Shown: one piece after another, positions 35,264 through 43,074 of the stretch
Position numbering within the stretch: position 1 is the stretch's first letter
Layout: the number at the start of each line of letters is the position of its first letter
Assembly (NCBI GenBank): GCA_013415865.1
Contig: CP058896.1
Span: 764,921 to 828,920, forward strand
Length of the DNA stretch: 64,000 nucleotides
Origin: Methanomassiliicoccales archaeon
Lineage (GTDB): Archaea; Thermoplasmatota; Thermoplasmata; Methanomassiliicoccales; UBA472
Reading direction: 5' to 3'
Notes under the pieces: generated by a model
What the model saw: only the letters and a program-made list of their open reading frames with translations
Told to the model about the DNA's origin: nothing
The model's database searches: none
Made by a program: the position numbers and the translations under genes

Positions 35264-36910
35264 ATGGTCGATCCTATCTATTTTTGGATAGCCACGGTGA
35301 TATTCGTCGTCATCACCATCTATCTATCATACCTCGGATACAAGAGAACGAGGCAGGGCGAAGAATATCTTCTGGCCGGAAGGAACGTAAACCCCATAAT
35401 CATTGGGCTTTCCTATGGTGCCACCTTCATATCGACCTCCGCAATAGTTGGTTTTGGGGGCGTGGCCGCGATATTCGGCATGAGCATAATCTGGCTGGTG
35501 GTCCTCAATGTCGGTATCGGTGTCCTTTTGGCCTTCTTGGTCTTCGGGCATCCGGTAAGAAGGCTGGGCAAGAAGCTGGGGGCGGTGACGTTCCCTGACC
35601 TCATGAGCAAGGTATACAGATCGGACTTCATCAGGTACTTCATGGCAGTGGTCATTCTGATCGGGATGCCGCTCTATTCGGCCGCGGTCCTTATTGGTGG
35701 ATCGAGGTTCATAGAAGGGACGTTAGATGTCGATTTTGACGTGGCGATGGTCACTCTTTCGCTCATCGTTGCCCTATATGTTGCCTTCGGAGGGATGAGG
35801 GCGGTCATGTATGCTGATGCCTTTCAGGCATTGGTCATGATCCTCGGAATGGGGGCGATCCTAGTGATCACCTTTTCACTCCTGGGGGGTGTGACCGAGG
35901 CAAATACGGCACTGAGCAATCTCGCGAACGATCCCGGCGTTCCAGCCCCATTGGCCGCGCAGGGCATGACGGGGTGGACCAGCTTCCCAGAGTTCCTATC
36001 CCAGAACTGGTACTTCATGGTGACCACTATAATCATGGGCGTGGGGATAGGGGTCTTGGCCCAGCCCCAGTTGATAGTGCGTTTCATGTGCGCGAAGGAT
36101 GGAAAGATGCTCAACAGGGCCATACCTGTAGGCGGTCTCTTCATCCTGCTGACCACTGGTGTCGCATATACGGTAGGAGCCTTGTCGAACGTATACTTCA
36201 TGGACCCTGACAACGGCGGTGCGCTTTCCAGCGTGATCGCAGGGGACAGGGACAAGATCATGCCCTTGTACATAGAGAGCGCTATGCCGGACATCGTGGT
36301 CGTGTTCTTCCTCCTGACCTTGCTCGCGGCGGCGATGTCGACGCTCAGTTCATTGTTGCATGCATTAGGTTCCGCGGCAGGGACGGACCTATGGAGCGGC
36401 ATAAGGCGCTCGAGATTGGTCCCAGAAAAATATAGGAGGCCCAAAGAGGACAATACCTGCTCGCTAAGGTCCAACAGATATGCGGCCTTCCTCATGATCG
36501 CCGTGACCTTGGCGGTGGCGTTCTACATGCCGAACGAGATAATCGCTATCGCCACATCTGCGTTCATGGGGCTATGTGCCTCTGCGTTCCTGCCGATGTT
36601 CGCGGCCGGGGTGTTCATCAAGAGACCCTCGGTGATCGCGGCAAAGCTCAGCCTTGCGGTCGGGGCGCTGACCTGGTTCATCTGGGGGATGTTCGTCTAC
36701 GGCTCGGGCACGGTCGAGACCAAATGGTCTGGCTATACTCCGGTCTTTGGCGTATGTCAGGCCCTGTTCGATAAGGCCAGTGTACTCCCCACACCGTATA
36801 GCTGGATCGACCCTCTCTTCGTGGCGCTGCCATTGGCGACCTTGATGCTCATCATCGGTTACGCCGTCGATCGTAATAGGAAGGTGGAGAAAGAAGAGAA
36901 CCAAAGCTAG
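35264..36910 (+). CDS. Sodium:solute symporter (SSS family), copy 1
   Basis: A 548-residue SSS transporter with about 13 membrane helices. It opens with LAGRNVNPIIIGLSYGATFI, where an unwound TM1 contacts Na+. The family core FGGMRAVMYADAFQALVMI and the LLAAAMSTLSSLLHALGSA helix with the Ser/Thr Na+ site are present. The substrate is probably a small organic acid or amino acid; not readable. It follows the microprotein by 1 nt and is followed 11 nt later by a close paralogue, so a tandem duplication is likely. Ends with TAG. Confidence 0.9.
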   Translation: MVDPIYFWIATVIFVVITIYLSYLGYKRTRQGEEYLLAGRNVNPIIIGLSYGATFISTSAIVGFGGVAAIFGMSIIWLVVLNVGIGVLLAFLVFGHPVRRLGKKLGAVTFPDLMSKVYRSDFIRYFMAVVILIGMPLYSAAVLIGGSRFIEGTLDVDFDVAMVTLSLIVALYVAFGGMRAVMYADAFQALVMILGMGAILVITFSLLGGVTEANTALSNLANDPGVPAPLAAQGMTGWTSFPEFLSQNWYFMVTTIIMGVGIGVLAQPQLIVRFMCAKDGKMLNRAIPVGGLFILLTTGVAYTVGALSNVYFMDPDNGGALSSVIAGDRDKIMPLYIESAMPDIVVVFFLLTLLAAAMSTLSSLLHALGSAAGTDLWSGIRRSRLVPEKYRRPKEDNTCSLRSNRYAAFLMIAVTLAVAFYMPNEIIAIATSAFMGLCASAFLPMFAAGVFIKRPSVIAAKLSLAVGALTWFIWGMFVYGSGTVETKWSGYTPVFGVCQALFDKASVLPTPYSWIDPLFVALPLATLMLIIGYAVDRNRKVEKEENQS

Positions 36911-36921
36911 GCGGTGCGCGA

Positions 36922-38535
36922 ATGGTGGACTCCACGGTGTTCTGGGCCTGTACGATAGCATACTTAGGCGTTACCCTTGGCCTCTCCTACCTGGCATATA
37001 AGAAGACCAGGGTCGGAGAGGACTTCCTGCTTGCTGGAAGGAATGTACCATCATGGGTGATCGGCCTATCATATGGTTCCACCTTCATTTCCACCTCAGC
37101 CATCGTCGGATTCGGGGGTGTGGCGGCGGCCTACGGCATGGGCATCATATGGCTCACCGTACTATGCATCGGGGTCGGCGTGCTTGTTGCATTCCTGTTA
37201 TATGGGAAGAGGGTGAGAAAGATAGGGAAATCCCTGAGAGCGATGACGTTCCCGGACCTTCTTGGAAAACGGTTCAACTCTCCTTTCCTGCAGTATTCAA
37301 CGTCGTTGCTGATATTATTGATGATGCCGCTATATGCTTCCGCAGTATTGATCGGAGGCTCTCAGTTCCTCAGGACCACATTGGACATAGATTATAACGC
37401 CGCACTTCTCGGTTTTGCGGTGATCACAGCTGTATATGTGGTGTTCGGAGGCCTCCTGGCCGTGATGTACACTGATTCGTTCCAAGGTGCCGTCATGCTC
37501 TTCGGCATGACGGCGATCCTTGTCCTGACATTTGTCTATCTTGGAGGATGGGAGGCGGCCAATACCTCCCTCGCTGGACTGGCGACTGACCCAGGCGTCC
37601 CGGCGGGCCTGAGGGCCCAGGGTATGAACGGCTGGACCGAGTTCCCGGACGCGTTCAGCTCCAATTGGCTTGTCCTGGTGACCACTGTGATCATGGGCGT
37701 GGGGATAGGGGTCTTGGCCCAGCCCCAGTTGACCGTCAGGTTCATGACGGCCAAGGACGGGAAGATATTGAACAGAGCGGTTCCCGTAGGGGCTTTGTTC
37801 ATCGGTCTGTCCACCGGTGTGGCGTTCACCATCGGGGCACTATCCAATGTTTGGTTCTATAGCAAGACCGAGAACCCGAAATATTTCGGGAAGCTCGCCA
37901 CGCAGGTGGCCATCGATAAGAACATCGACACGATAATCCCCCTCTATATCAACGATGCCATGCCTGACCTGATCGTTGTCATATTCATGCTGACGCTGCT
38001 CGCGGCCGCAATGTCGACGTTGAGCGCATTGTTCCACACGATGGGCTCTTCCGCCGGTCATGACCTTTGGTGCCACCTTGCCCCTTCAAGGCTCATGCCG
38101 AAGAAGTACAGGCAGGACATCACCGCCTGCTCGCTCAGGGCGAACAGATATGGCACGGCCATGATGATCTTCTTCTCGGTCCTGTTGGCGTTCTATATGC
38201 CTGGAAGCATCATCATGAGGGCGACGGCCATGTTCATGGGCCTTTGCGCGGCCGCATTCCTGCCGATGTTCACATATGGCATCTTTTCCAAGGAACCAAG
38301 GGCGATGCCGGCCAAGATATCGCTGGTGGTAGGGGCGGTGACATGGTTCACATGGACCGCCTTCGTGCACATCAAAGAGTCAGAGCCGTTGGGGATCAGC
38401 AACCTCCTGTTCGGAAGACCGGCGGTTCTTGACATGCCCTGGCAGGTCGTCGACCCTCTGGTCATCGCCCTGCCTGCATCGGTCATCGCCCTGATAGCTG
38501 CGGTCGCAGTGGACCGGTGGGCACGGATGCGCTAG
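36922..38535 (+). CDS. Sodium:solute symporter (SSS family), copy 2
   Basis: A 537-residue paralogue of the preceding gene. Long stretches align residue for residue, such as LAGRNVPSWVIGLSYGSTFI, GVGIGVLAQPQLTVRFM and LLAAAMSTLSALFHTMGSS. It differs mainly in extramembrane loops and in a longer insert near residue 310 (SKTENPKYFGKLATQVAIDK), pointing to divergence in substrate. Same operon as copy 1 and the microprotein. Ends with TAG. Confidence 0.9.
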   Translation: MVDSTVFWACTIAYLGVTLGLSYLAYKKTRVGEDFLLAGRNVPSWVIGLSYGSTFISTSAIVGFGGVAAAYGMGIIWLTVLCIGVGVLVAFLLYGKRVRKIGKSLRAMTFPDLLGKRFNSPFLQYSTSLLILLMMPLYASAVLIGGSQFLRTTLDIDYNAALLGFAVITAVYVVFGGLLAVMYTDSFQGAVMLFGMTAILVLTFVYLGGWEAANTSLAGLATDPGVPAGLRAQGMNGWTEFPDAFSSNWLVLVTTVIMGVGIGVLAQPQLTVRFMTAKDGKILNRAVPVGALFIGLSTGVAFTIGALSNVWFYSKTENPKYFGKLATQVAIDKNIDTIIPLYINDAMPDLIVVIFMLTLLAAAMSTLSALFHTMGSSAGHDLWCHLAPSRLMPKKYRQDITACSLRANRYGTAMMIFFSVLLAFYMPGSIIMRATAMFMGLCAAAFLPMFTYGIFSKEPRAMPAKISLVVGAVTWFTWTAFVHIKESEPLGISNLLFGRPAVLDMPWQVVDPLVIALPASVIALIAAVAVDRWARMR

Positions 38536-38850
38536 GACATCTCGTCCTCAAACCAGATATGCCATCGGTCAAGACCCCTGACCGACCGATACTGATGGTC
38601 CTTCCTATAGAGGTGGATTAATAAAGGGCCTTCTATCGAACGACGGGCATCCGACCAGAGATGGAATGGGGCTGCTAGAATGAAAAGATGGCCAGAGGGT
38701 GCCAGGACCTATGTGTCCCTATTAAAATGACCACCCTTCATGGCATGGTCTGAAACGGGCTTCGGACCTCTGACATCGAACAGCGAGCATTGCTGTGAAG
38801 ATGACCAGGCCCGGGTCAGAGAAGACCATGGCGGGAGCTTTAAAGGCCGT
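38536..38850. other. Intergenic, convergent gene ends
   Basis: Lies between the converging symporter and porB genes. No coding frame with support and no strong hairpin recognised. Confidence 0.4.
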
Positions 38851-39810
38851 TCAGATCCCTTCGTTATCTTCCTCGACCATCGATAGCTCTTCCTCCTCCG
38901 ACCTTGGTACAGGGGACACCATGTCAGGTTCATAGTGCATCTTCCACTTTTTGCATATCCATTTTTGCAACGTCTCGATGTCCTCCTTTGACATATGCTT
39001 GAACCTTCCCTGCATCTTGAGATAGTTCTCGACCGGGACCATCTCCTTCGGTCGGTATGTGATGCGCTTCGCCCCATCCTCTATCTCATATAACGTCCAC
39101 ATCCCCGTTTCGACCGCCAATCGTGCCAGCTCATATGTCGCCGATGGCTCCGTCTTCCAGCCAGAGGTGCATGGTGTCATGATGTGAAGGAACCTGAAGC
39201 CCCTCTTCCCCTTTGCCTTCTCAACTTTCCTAAGGAAGTCTCCAGGATGTGCTATGGAAAGGGTGGCTGCATACGGTACCTCCTGCGCTGCGATCACTGA
39301 CATCAGGTCTTTCTTGTGCTGCCTCTTCCCTTGGATGACCTTCCCGACCGGCGTCGTGGTCGTCCATGCGCCAAAGGGCGTCGACCCCGAGCGTTGCGTG
39401 CCTGTGTTCATATACGCCTCGTTGTCCACGCATACATAAAGCACATCATCGTTCCTCTCCGCCGCCCCTGAGAGGGCCTGGAGCCCTATGTCAAAGGTAC
39501 CTCCATCGCCGGCAAAGCCCACCACGTACGATGCCTTCCCTTGTCTTCTGAGACCTGCGGAGATCCCTGAGATCACGGCACCGGTGTTCTCGAACGCTGA
39601 ATATATGAAAGGGACCTTCAATGCGCTGATGGGGTATTGCGCAGAGAAAACGAGGAAACAGGAGGCCGGCGCATACACTATCGTGTCTGGCCCGAGCACC
39701 CTCAGCACATTGTTCACCGCCGTGCTAAGACCGCAGCCGCCACAGGCACCATGGCCAGAGGTCAACATGTCCTCCTGCGGCATCGTCCGTATCGTCAACT
39801 GCTTGCTCAT
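38851..39810 (-). CDS. porB: 2-oxoacid:ferredoxin oxidoreductase, beta subunit
   Basis: A 319-residue thiamine-diphosphate-binding subunit. The N-terminal GHGACGGCGLSTAVNNVL supplies two of the four Cys for the proximal 4Fe-4S cluster. ThDP/Mg binding lies at VGFAGDGGTFDIGLQALSGA with downstream YVCVDNEAYMNTGTQRS. A third conserved Cys is in HIMTPCTSGW. It forms the catalytic core with PorA, oxidising a 2-oxoacid to acyl-CoA, CO2 and reduced ferredoxin. Its ATG overlaps the porA stop by 4 nt. Clustering with ilvE makes branched-chain oxoacids (VOR-like) as plausible as pyruvate. Confidence 0.92.
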   Translation of the reverse strand: MSKQLTIRTMPQEDMLTSGHGACGGCGLSTAVNNVLRVLGPDTIVYAPASCFLVFSAQYPISALKVPFIYSAFENTGAVISGISAGLRRQGKASYVVGFAGDGGTFDIGLQALSGAAERNDDVLYVCVDNEAYMNTGTQRSGSTPFGAWTTTTPVGKVIQGKRQHKKDLMSVIAAQEVPYAATLSIAHPGDFLRKVEKAKGKRGFRFLHIMTPCTSGWKTEPSATYELARLAVETGMWTLYEIEDGAKRITYRPKEMVPVENYLKMQGRFKHMSKEDIETLQKWICKKWKMHYEPDMVSPVPRSEEEELSMVEEDNEGI

Positions 39811-40979
39811 ATCTGCTCACCCCTCAGTCCATGCCAATAACAATCCCTTCCCCCGCCCTTCACGCTGTCCTCTATCCTCTGGAACATCTCCTTGAACATC
39901 TGGACCGTCAGGTCCCTTCCACCTATCCCTGCTATATGGTCCGTGACAGGGACCCCTGTCCCATAGAGCGAGTTCCTTGCCTCTGTGAACACTGGACCAA
40001 AGCCGTTCATCGATATGGAACGGTCGAAGACACCAAAGGCCTTCACATGCTCGAGGGCCCTTCTGAGCCTTTCATGCGGGAACGGCCTCATGAAACGCAG
40101 CTTGATCAGACCTACCTTCCTGCCCTCGGCCCTCAGTTCATCCACCGCTACCCTTGCCGTGCTTGTTGCGGTACCAAGCGTCATCAGCGCATAGTCAGCG
40201 TCCTCCATGCGATACTCCTCGATCACCCCACCATATCTCCTGCCGAACATCTTTGAAAATTCTTCATCGACCTCGTCGATGAAGGGCGCCACTCCCCTCA
40301 TGAGATGGTCCATCTGATACCTCATCTCCATGGAATGCGCCGGTGACACCGCTATGTTTATGAACTTAGGGTTGGACGTATCCAGATAGTTCATGGGCCT
40401 GAACCTGGGAAGGAATGCATCGACCTCTGACTGCTCAGGAACAAGGACCTTTTCCACCGTATGGGAGAGGACGAATGCATCAAGGCAGACCATCATCGGT
40501 AGCATCACACGATGGTCCTCGGCGACCCGATACGCCTGGATGATTGCGTCCATGGCCTCCTGGCAGTCCTCCACATATACCTGCATCCATCCGGACTCGC
40601 GCTCGGGCATCGAGTCGTTGTACTCTGCCCAGATGCCAGAACCTGCCCCGAGGCTCCTGTTGACGTTGGCCATCACTATGGGCAGCCTGGTCTGCGGGGC
40701 GACGTAGAGCATCTCGTGCATCAAGGCCAACCCTTGCGATGCGGTCGCGGTGAAGGTCCTTACGCCGGTCGCTGACGCACCGACCGCCATGGACATGGCC
40801 GAGTGCTCGCTGTCGGCGTGCATGAAGGTCGCATCGAACTCTCCATCGAATATGAAATCAGATATCTTCTCTATGATCAGGGTCTGCGGGGTTATCGGGT
40901 AGGTAGGGATGACATCCACCTTGCAGAGCTTGACCGCATGGGCGACGGCATGGTCCCCGCTCAGGACCTTGACCTTCAT
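39807..40979 (-). CDS. porA: 2-oxoacid:ferredoxin oxidoreductase, alpha subunit
   Basis: A 390-residue alpha subunit. The N-terminal pyrimidine-binding domain has GDHAVAHAVKLCKVDVIPTYPITPQT, then HADSEHSAMSMAVGASATGVRTFTATASQGLALM. A C-terminal transketolase-C-like domain carries GTATSTARVAVDELR and VGLIKLRFMRPFPHERL. I start at ATG 40979 because it forms an ATGA overlap with the porGD stop; the reading frame continues upstream to 41051 without support. It pairs with PorB. Confidence 0.92.
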   Translation of the reverse strand: MKVKVLSGDHAVAHAVKLCKVDVIPTYPITPQTLIIEKISDFIFDGEFDATFMHADSEHSAMSMAVGASATGVRTFTATASQGLALMHEMLYVAPQTRLPIVMANVNRSLGAGSGIWAEYNDSMPERESGWMQVYVEDCQEAMDAIIQAYRVAEDHRVMLPMMVCLDAFVLSHTVEKVLVPEQSEVDAFLPRFRPMNYLDTSNPKFINIAVSPAHSMEMRYQMDHLMRGVAPFIDEVDEEFSKMFGRRYGGVIEEYRMEDADYALMTLGTATSTARVAVDELRAEGRKVGLIKLRFMRPFPHERLRRALEHVKAFGVFDRSISMNGFGPVFTEARNSLYGTGVPVTDHIAGIGGRDLTVQMFKEMFQRIEDSVKGGGRDCYWHGLRGEQI

Positions 40980-41875
40980 AACCTCGCCCCCCTTACCATC
41001 TCTATCGCTCTTGCAGGACATACCGTTGAGCATATGCCGCATCCTTTGCAATGGTCATAATCGATGTCGATCCTGTCGTCCTTCCGGCGATGTATCGCAG
41101 CGTCAGGACAGATGAACCAGCATTTTACGCACCTGACACATCTCTCCTCGATGTATCTAGGTGTCCTGGTCCTCCAGGTGCCTGTCCTCACTTGGACGGC
41201 CGACCCTGGCCCGACCTTCATCCCCCCGACCTCCCCGGGATGGAGGGCCACACCAGCAGGCATGTCCTGCCAGGTGGGTAGCCACATGCTCCTTTTCGCC
41301 TGTTGTCTCTTAGCGATGCTCTCGCCTATAATGGCCTTCTCATAGGCCCTCTGGGCGGCCTCTGCGTTCAGGGCCCCTGCCTTCTCACCAAGATGTTCCC
41401 CGAACCTGCTGATGATCGCCTTCTTGATGGAGCCCAAGGAGACCAGGGGGTCCGCCTTGGCCATCGCCCCTAGTATCGCGGTGTTCACGATCGGTGCCTT
41501 CAAGGTCTCAAGGGCTATCGTGGTCGCATCGACGGTCACGCATCTGACCCTCTTTCCCAGATCTATATTTTCAGGTGAAGAGCTGGTGTTGATCACTGCT
41601 GAGCCCGTATCCTTCAGGCCGTCAGCGACGGGCTCGATGTCGAGAAGGGATTCGTCCATGACGACGAGCATGTCGGGAACATATACCTGCGTCCTCACGC
41701 TGATCTTCTTGGTGTCGATCCTCGCAAAGGCCATGACCGGAGCTCCTCTTCTCTCTGCACCGAAGTGCGGGAAGGCCTGGGCCTCGAGCCCTTCGTTCAC
41801 CGCCGCCTCGGCTATGGTCTGTGCTGCCATGACCGCCCCTTGCCCTCCCCTGCCGTGGAACCTTATCTCGAACAT
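40976..41875 (-). CDS. porGD: 2-oxoacid:ferredoxin oxidoreductase, fused gamma-delta subunit
   Basis: A 299-residue fusion. Residues about 1-185 are the gamma domain, which opens with IRFHGRGGQGAVMAAQTIAE and continues with the conserved SVRTQVYVPDMLVVMDESLL. Residues about 200-299 are the delta ferredoxin domain with two 4Fe-4S sets: CVRCVKCWFICPDA and CKGCGICSTVCPARA. It passes electrons from the PorAB core to external ferredoxin. In many archaea the two parts are separate genes. The linker contains LPTWQDMPAGVALHPGEVGG, the usual delta N-terminal extension. Confidence 0.92.
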   Translation of the reverse strand: MFEIRFHGRGGQGAVMAAQTIAEAAVNEGLEAQAFPHFGAERRGAPVMAFARIDTKKISVRTQVYVPDMLVVMDESLLDIEPVADGLKDTGSAVINTSSSPENIDLGKRVRCVTVDATTIALETLKAPIVNTAILGAMAKADPLVSLGSIKKAIISRFGEHLGEKAGALNAEAAQRAYEKAIIGESIAKRQQAKRSMWLPTWQDMPAGVALHPGEVGGMKVGPGSAVQVRTGTWRTRTPRYIEERCVRCVKCWFICPDAAIHRRKDDRIDIDYDHCKGCGICSTVCPARAIEMVRGARL

Positions 41876-41947
41876 GCTACCTCACCTGCCACGAATATGA
41901 CCTGACGTTCTTGTCCAGAAGGAATTGTCACCAGCCCGACCTTTTCC

Positions 41948-42889
41948 TTATTTCTTAACCTCGACGAGGTCCAGCCAATGCCTGTATTTGGGCAGATTGC
42001 CTCTCGCTGCCTCGAAGAATGTCTCCTGTATCTGCTTGGTGATCGGACCACGCTTGCCGTTCCCTATCGCCCTTCCGTCCAACGACCCGCATGGTGTGAC
42101 CTCCGCCGCGGTGCCTGTCATGAAGAACTCATCGGCGTTCCATATCTCTGACCGTGTTATCTCCCTCTCGATGACCTCGTACCCAAGGTCCTTCGCGATG
42201 GTAAGGACCGAGTCCTTGGTGATCCCTTCAAGCACACCAGATGCAATAGGGGGGGTGATCAGCTTACCGCCCCTGATGATGAAGATGTTCTCTCCAGGCC
42301 CCTCTGCCACGGTCCCGTTCGAGTTCAGCATCAGGCCCTCATCGGCGCCGAGCATGTTTGACTCGATCTTGCATAGGACGGAGTTGACATAATTTCCACA
42401 GATCTTCGCCTGCAGAGATGTGGATTCATTGGTCGGTTTCTTCCAGGAGGATGTGATTATCTTCGCTCCCTTTTCCAGGCTCTCCTTCCCCAGGTAGGCG
42501 CCCATGTAGGCCAATGCGACCGCCACCCTTACTGGGAAGATCGTGGGGTTCAGCGTGATCTTGTCCTGTTCGTTGTGGCCATAATATGCCAACGGGCGGA
42601 TGTAGTCCATGTGGGGGGGGTTGACCCGGACCGTCTCTCGCACGGCCTCGCACATCTCGTCGACACTGTATGGTATCTTCATGTTGAGCGCCTTCGCGGA
42701 GTTCTCGAACCTGACCATGTGGTCCTTTAGTCTGAAGACCGCGCGGCCCTGCGAAGTATGGTATACACGGATGCCTTCGAAGACGCCCGTACCATAGTGA
42801 AGGGCGTGGGTCATGATCGGGACCACGGCCTTCTCCTTCTCGATCATCTTTCCGTCCATCCAAACGTACTGCTGCTCCTTCTTTTCCAT
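41948..42889 (-). CDS. ilvE: Branched-chain amino acid aminotransferase
   Basis: A 313-residue class IV PLP enzyme. It has the active-site entrance ALHYGTGVFEGIRVY, the PLP Lys region STSLQAKICGNYVNSVL, LNSNGTVAEGPGENIFII and the C-terminal FMTGTAAEVTPCGSLDG. It interconverts Leu, Ile and Val with their 2-oxoacids. It heads the operon ilvE-porGD-porA-porB. This order couples transamination to oxidative decarboxylation of the product and supports a branched-chain amino-acid fermentation route, though it also works in the biosynthetic direction. Confidence 0.93.
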   Translation of the reverse strand: MEKKEQQYVWMDGKMIEKEKAVVPIMTHALHYGTGVFEGIRVYHTSQGRAVFRLKDHMVRFENSAKALNMKIPYSVDEMCEAVRETVRVNPPHMDYIRPLAYYGHNEQDKITLNPTIFPVRVAVALAYMGAYLGKESLEKGAKIITSSWKKPTNESTSLQAKICGNYVNSVLCKIESNMLGADEGLMLNSNGTVAEGPGENIFIIRGGKLITPPIASGVLEGITKDSVLTIAKDLGYEVIEREITRSEIWNADEFFMTGTAAEVTPCGSLDGRAIGNGKRGPITKQIQETFFEAARGNLPKYRHWLDLVEVKK

Positions 42890-43021
42890 GCCTTCAATCT
42901 CCAGCTGGACCGATCTTTCTTAAGATGTTGAGGCCCCTTGAAAGGGCCATGCAATGATTTGTCATGCCATAGCAGATTGGATATTTCAAAGATATTGTGG
43001 TTACTCCTGATGGGATGAAAA

Positions 43022-43066
43022 TAATATTATAACGAACGGGTCCAATCGTTGCAATCATCATCGGAG
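43022..43066 (+). promoter_or_regulatory. Promoter and RBS of the Lon-like protease
   Basis: TATA-like TAATATTATAA at 43022-43032 and GGAG at 43063-43066, 8 nt before ATG 43075. The site favours ATG 43075 over the in-frame GTG 43066. Confidence 0.55.
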
Positions 43067-43074
43067 TGAAAAAG

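Noticed and set aside
36900-38535. TAG codons ending both symporters as possible pyrrolysine sites
   Set aside because: Both TAG codons lie at natural protein ends, followed by a new gene start or by non-coding sequence. Nothing suggests readthrough.
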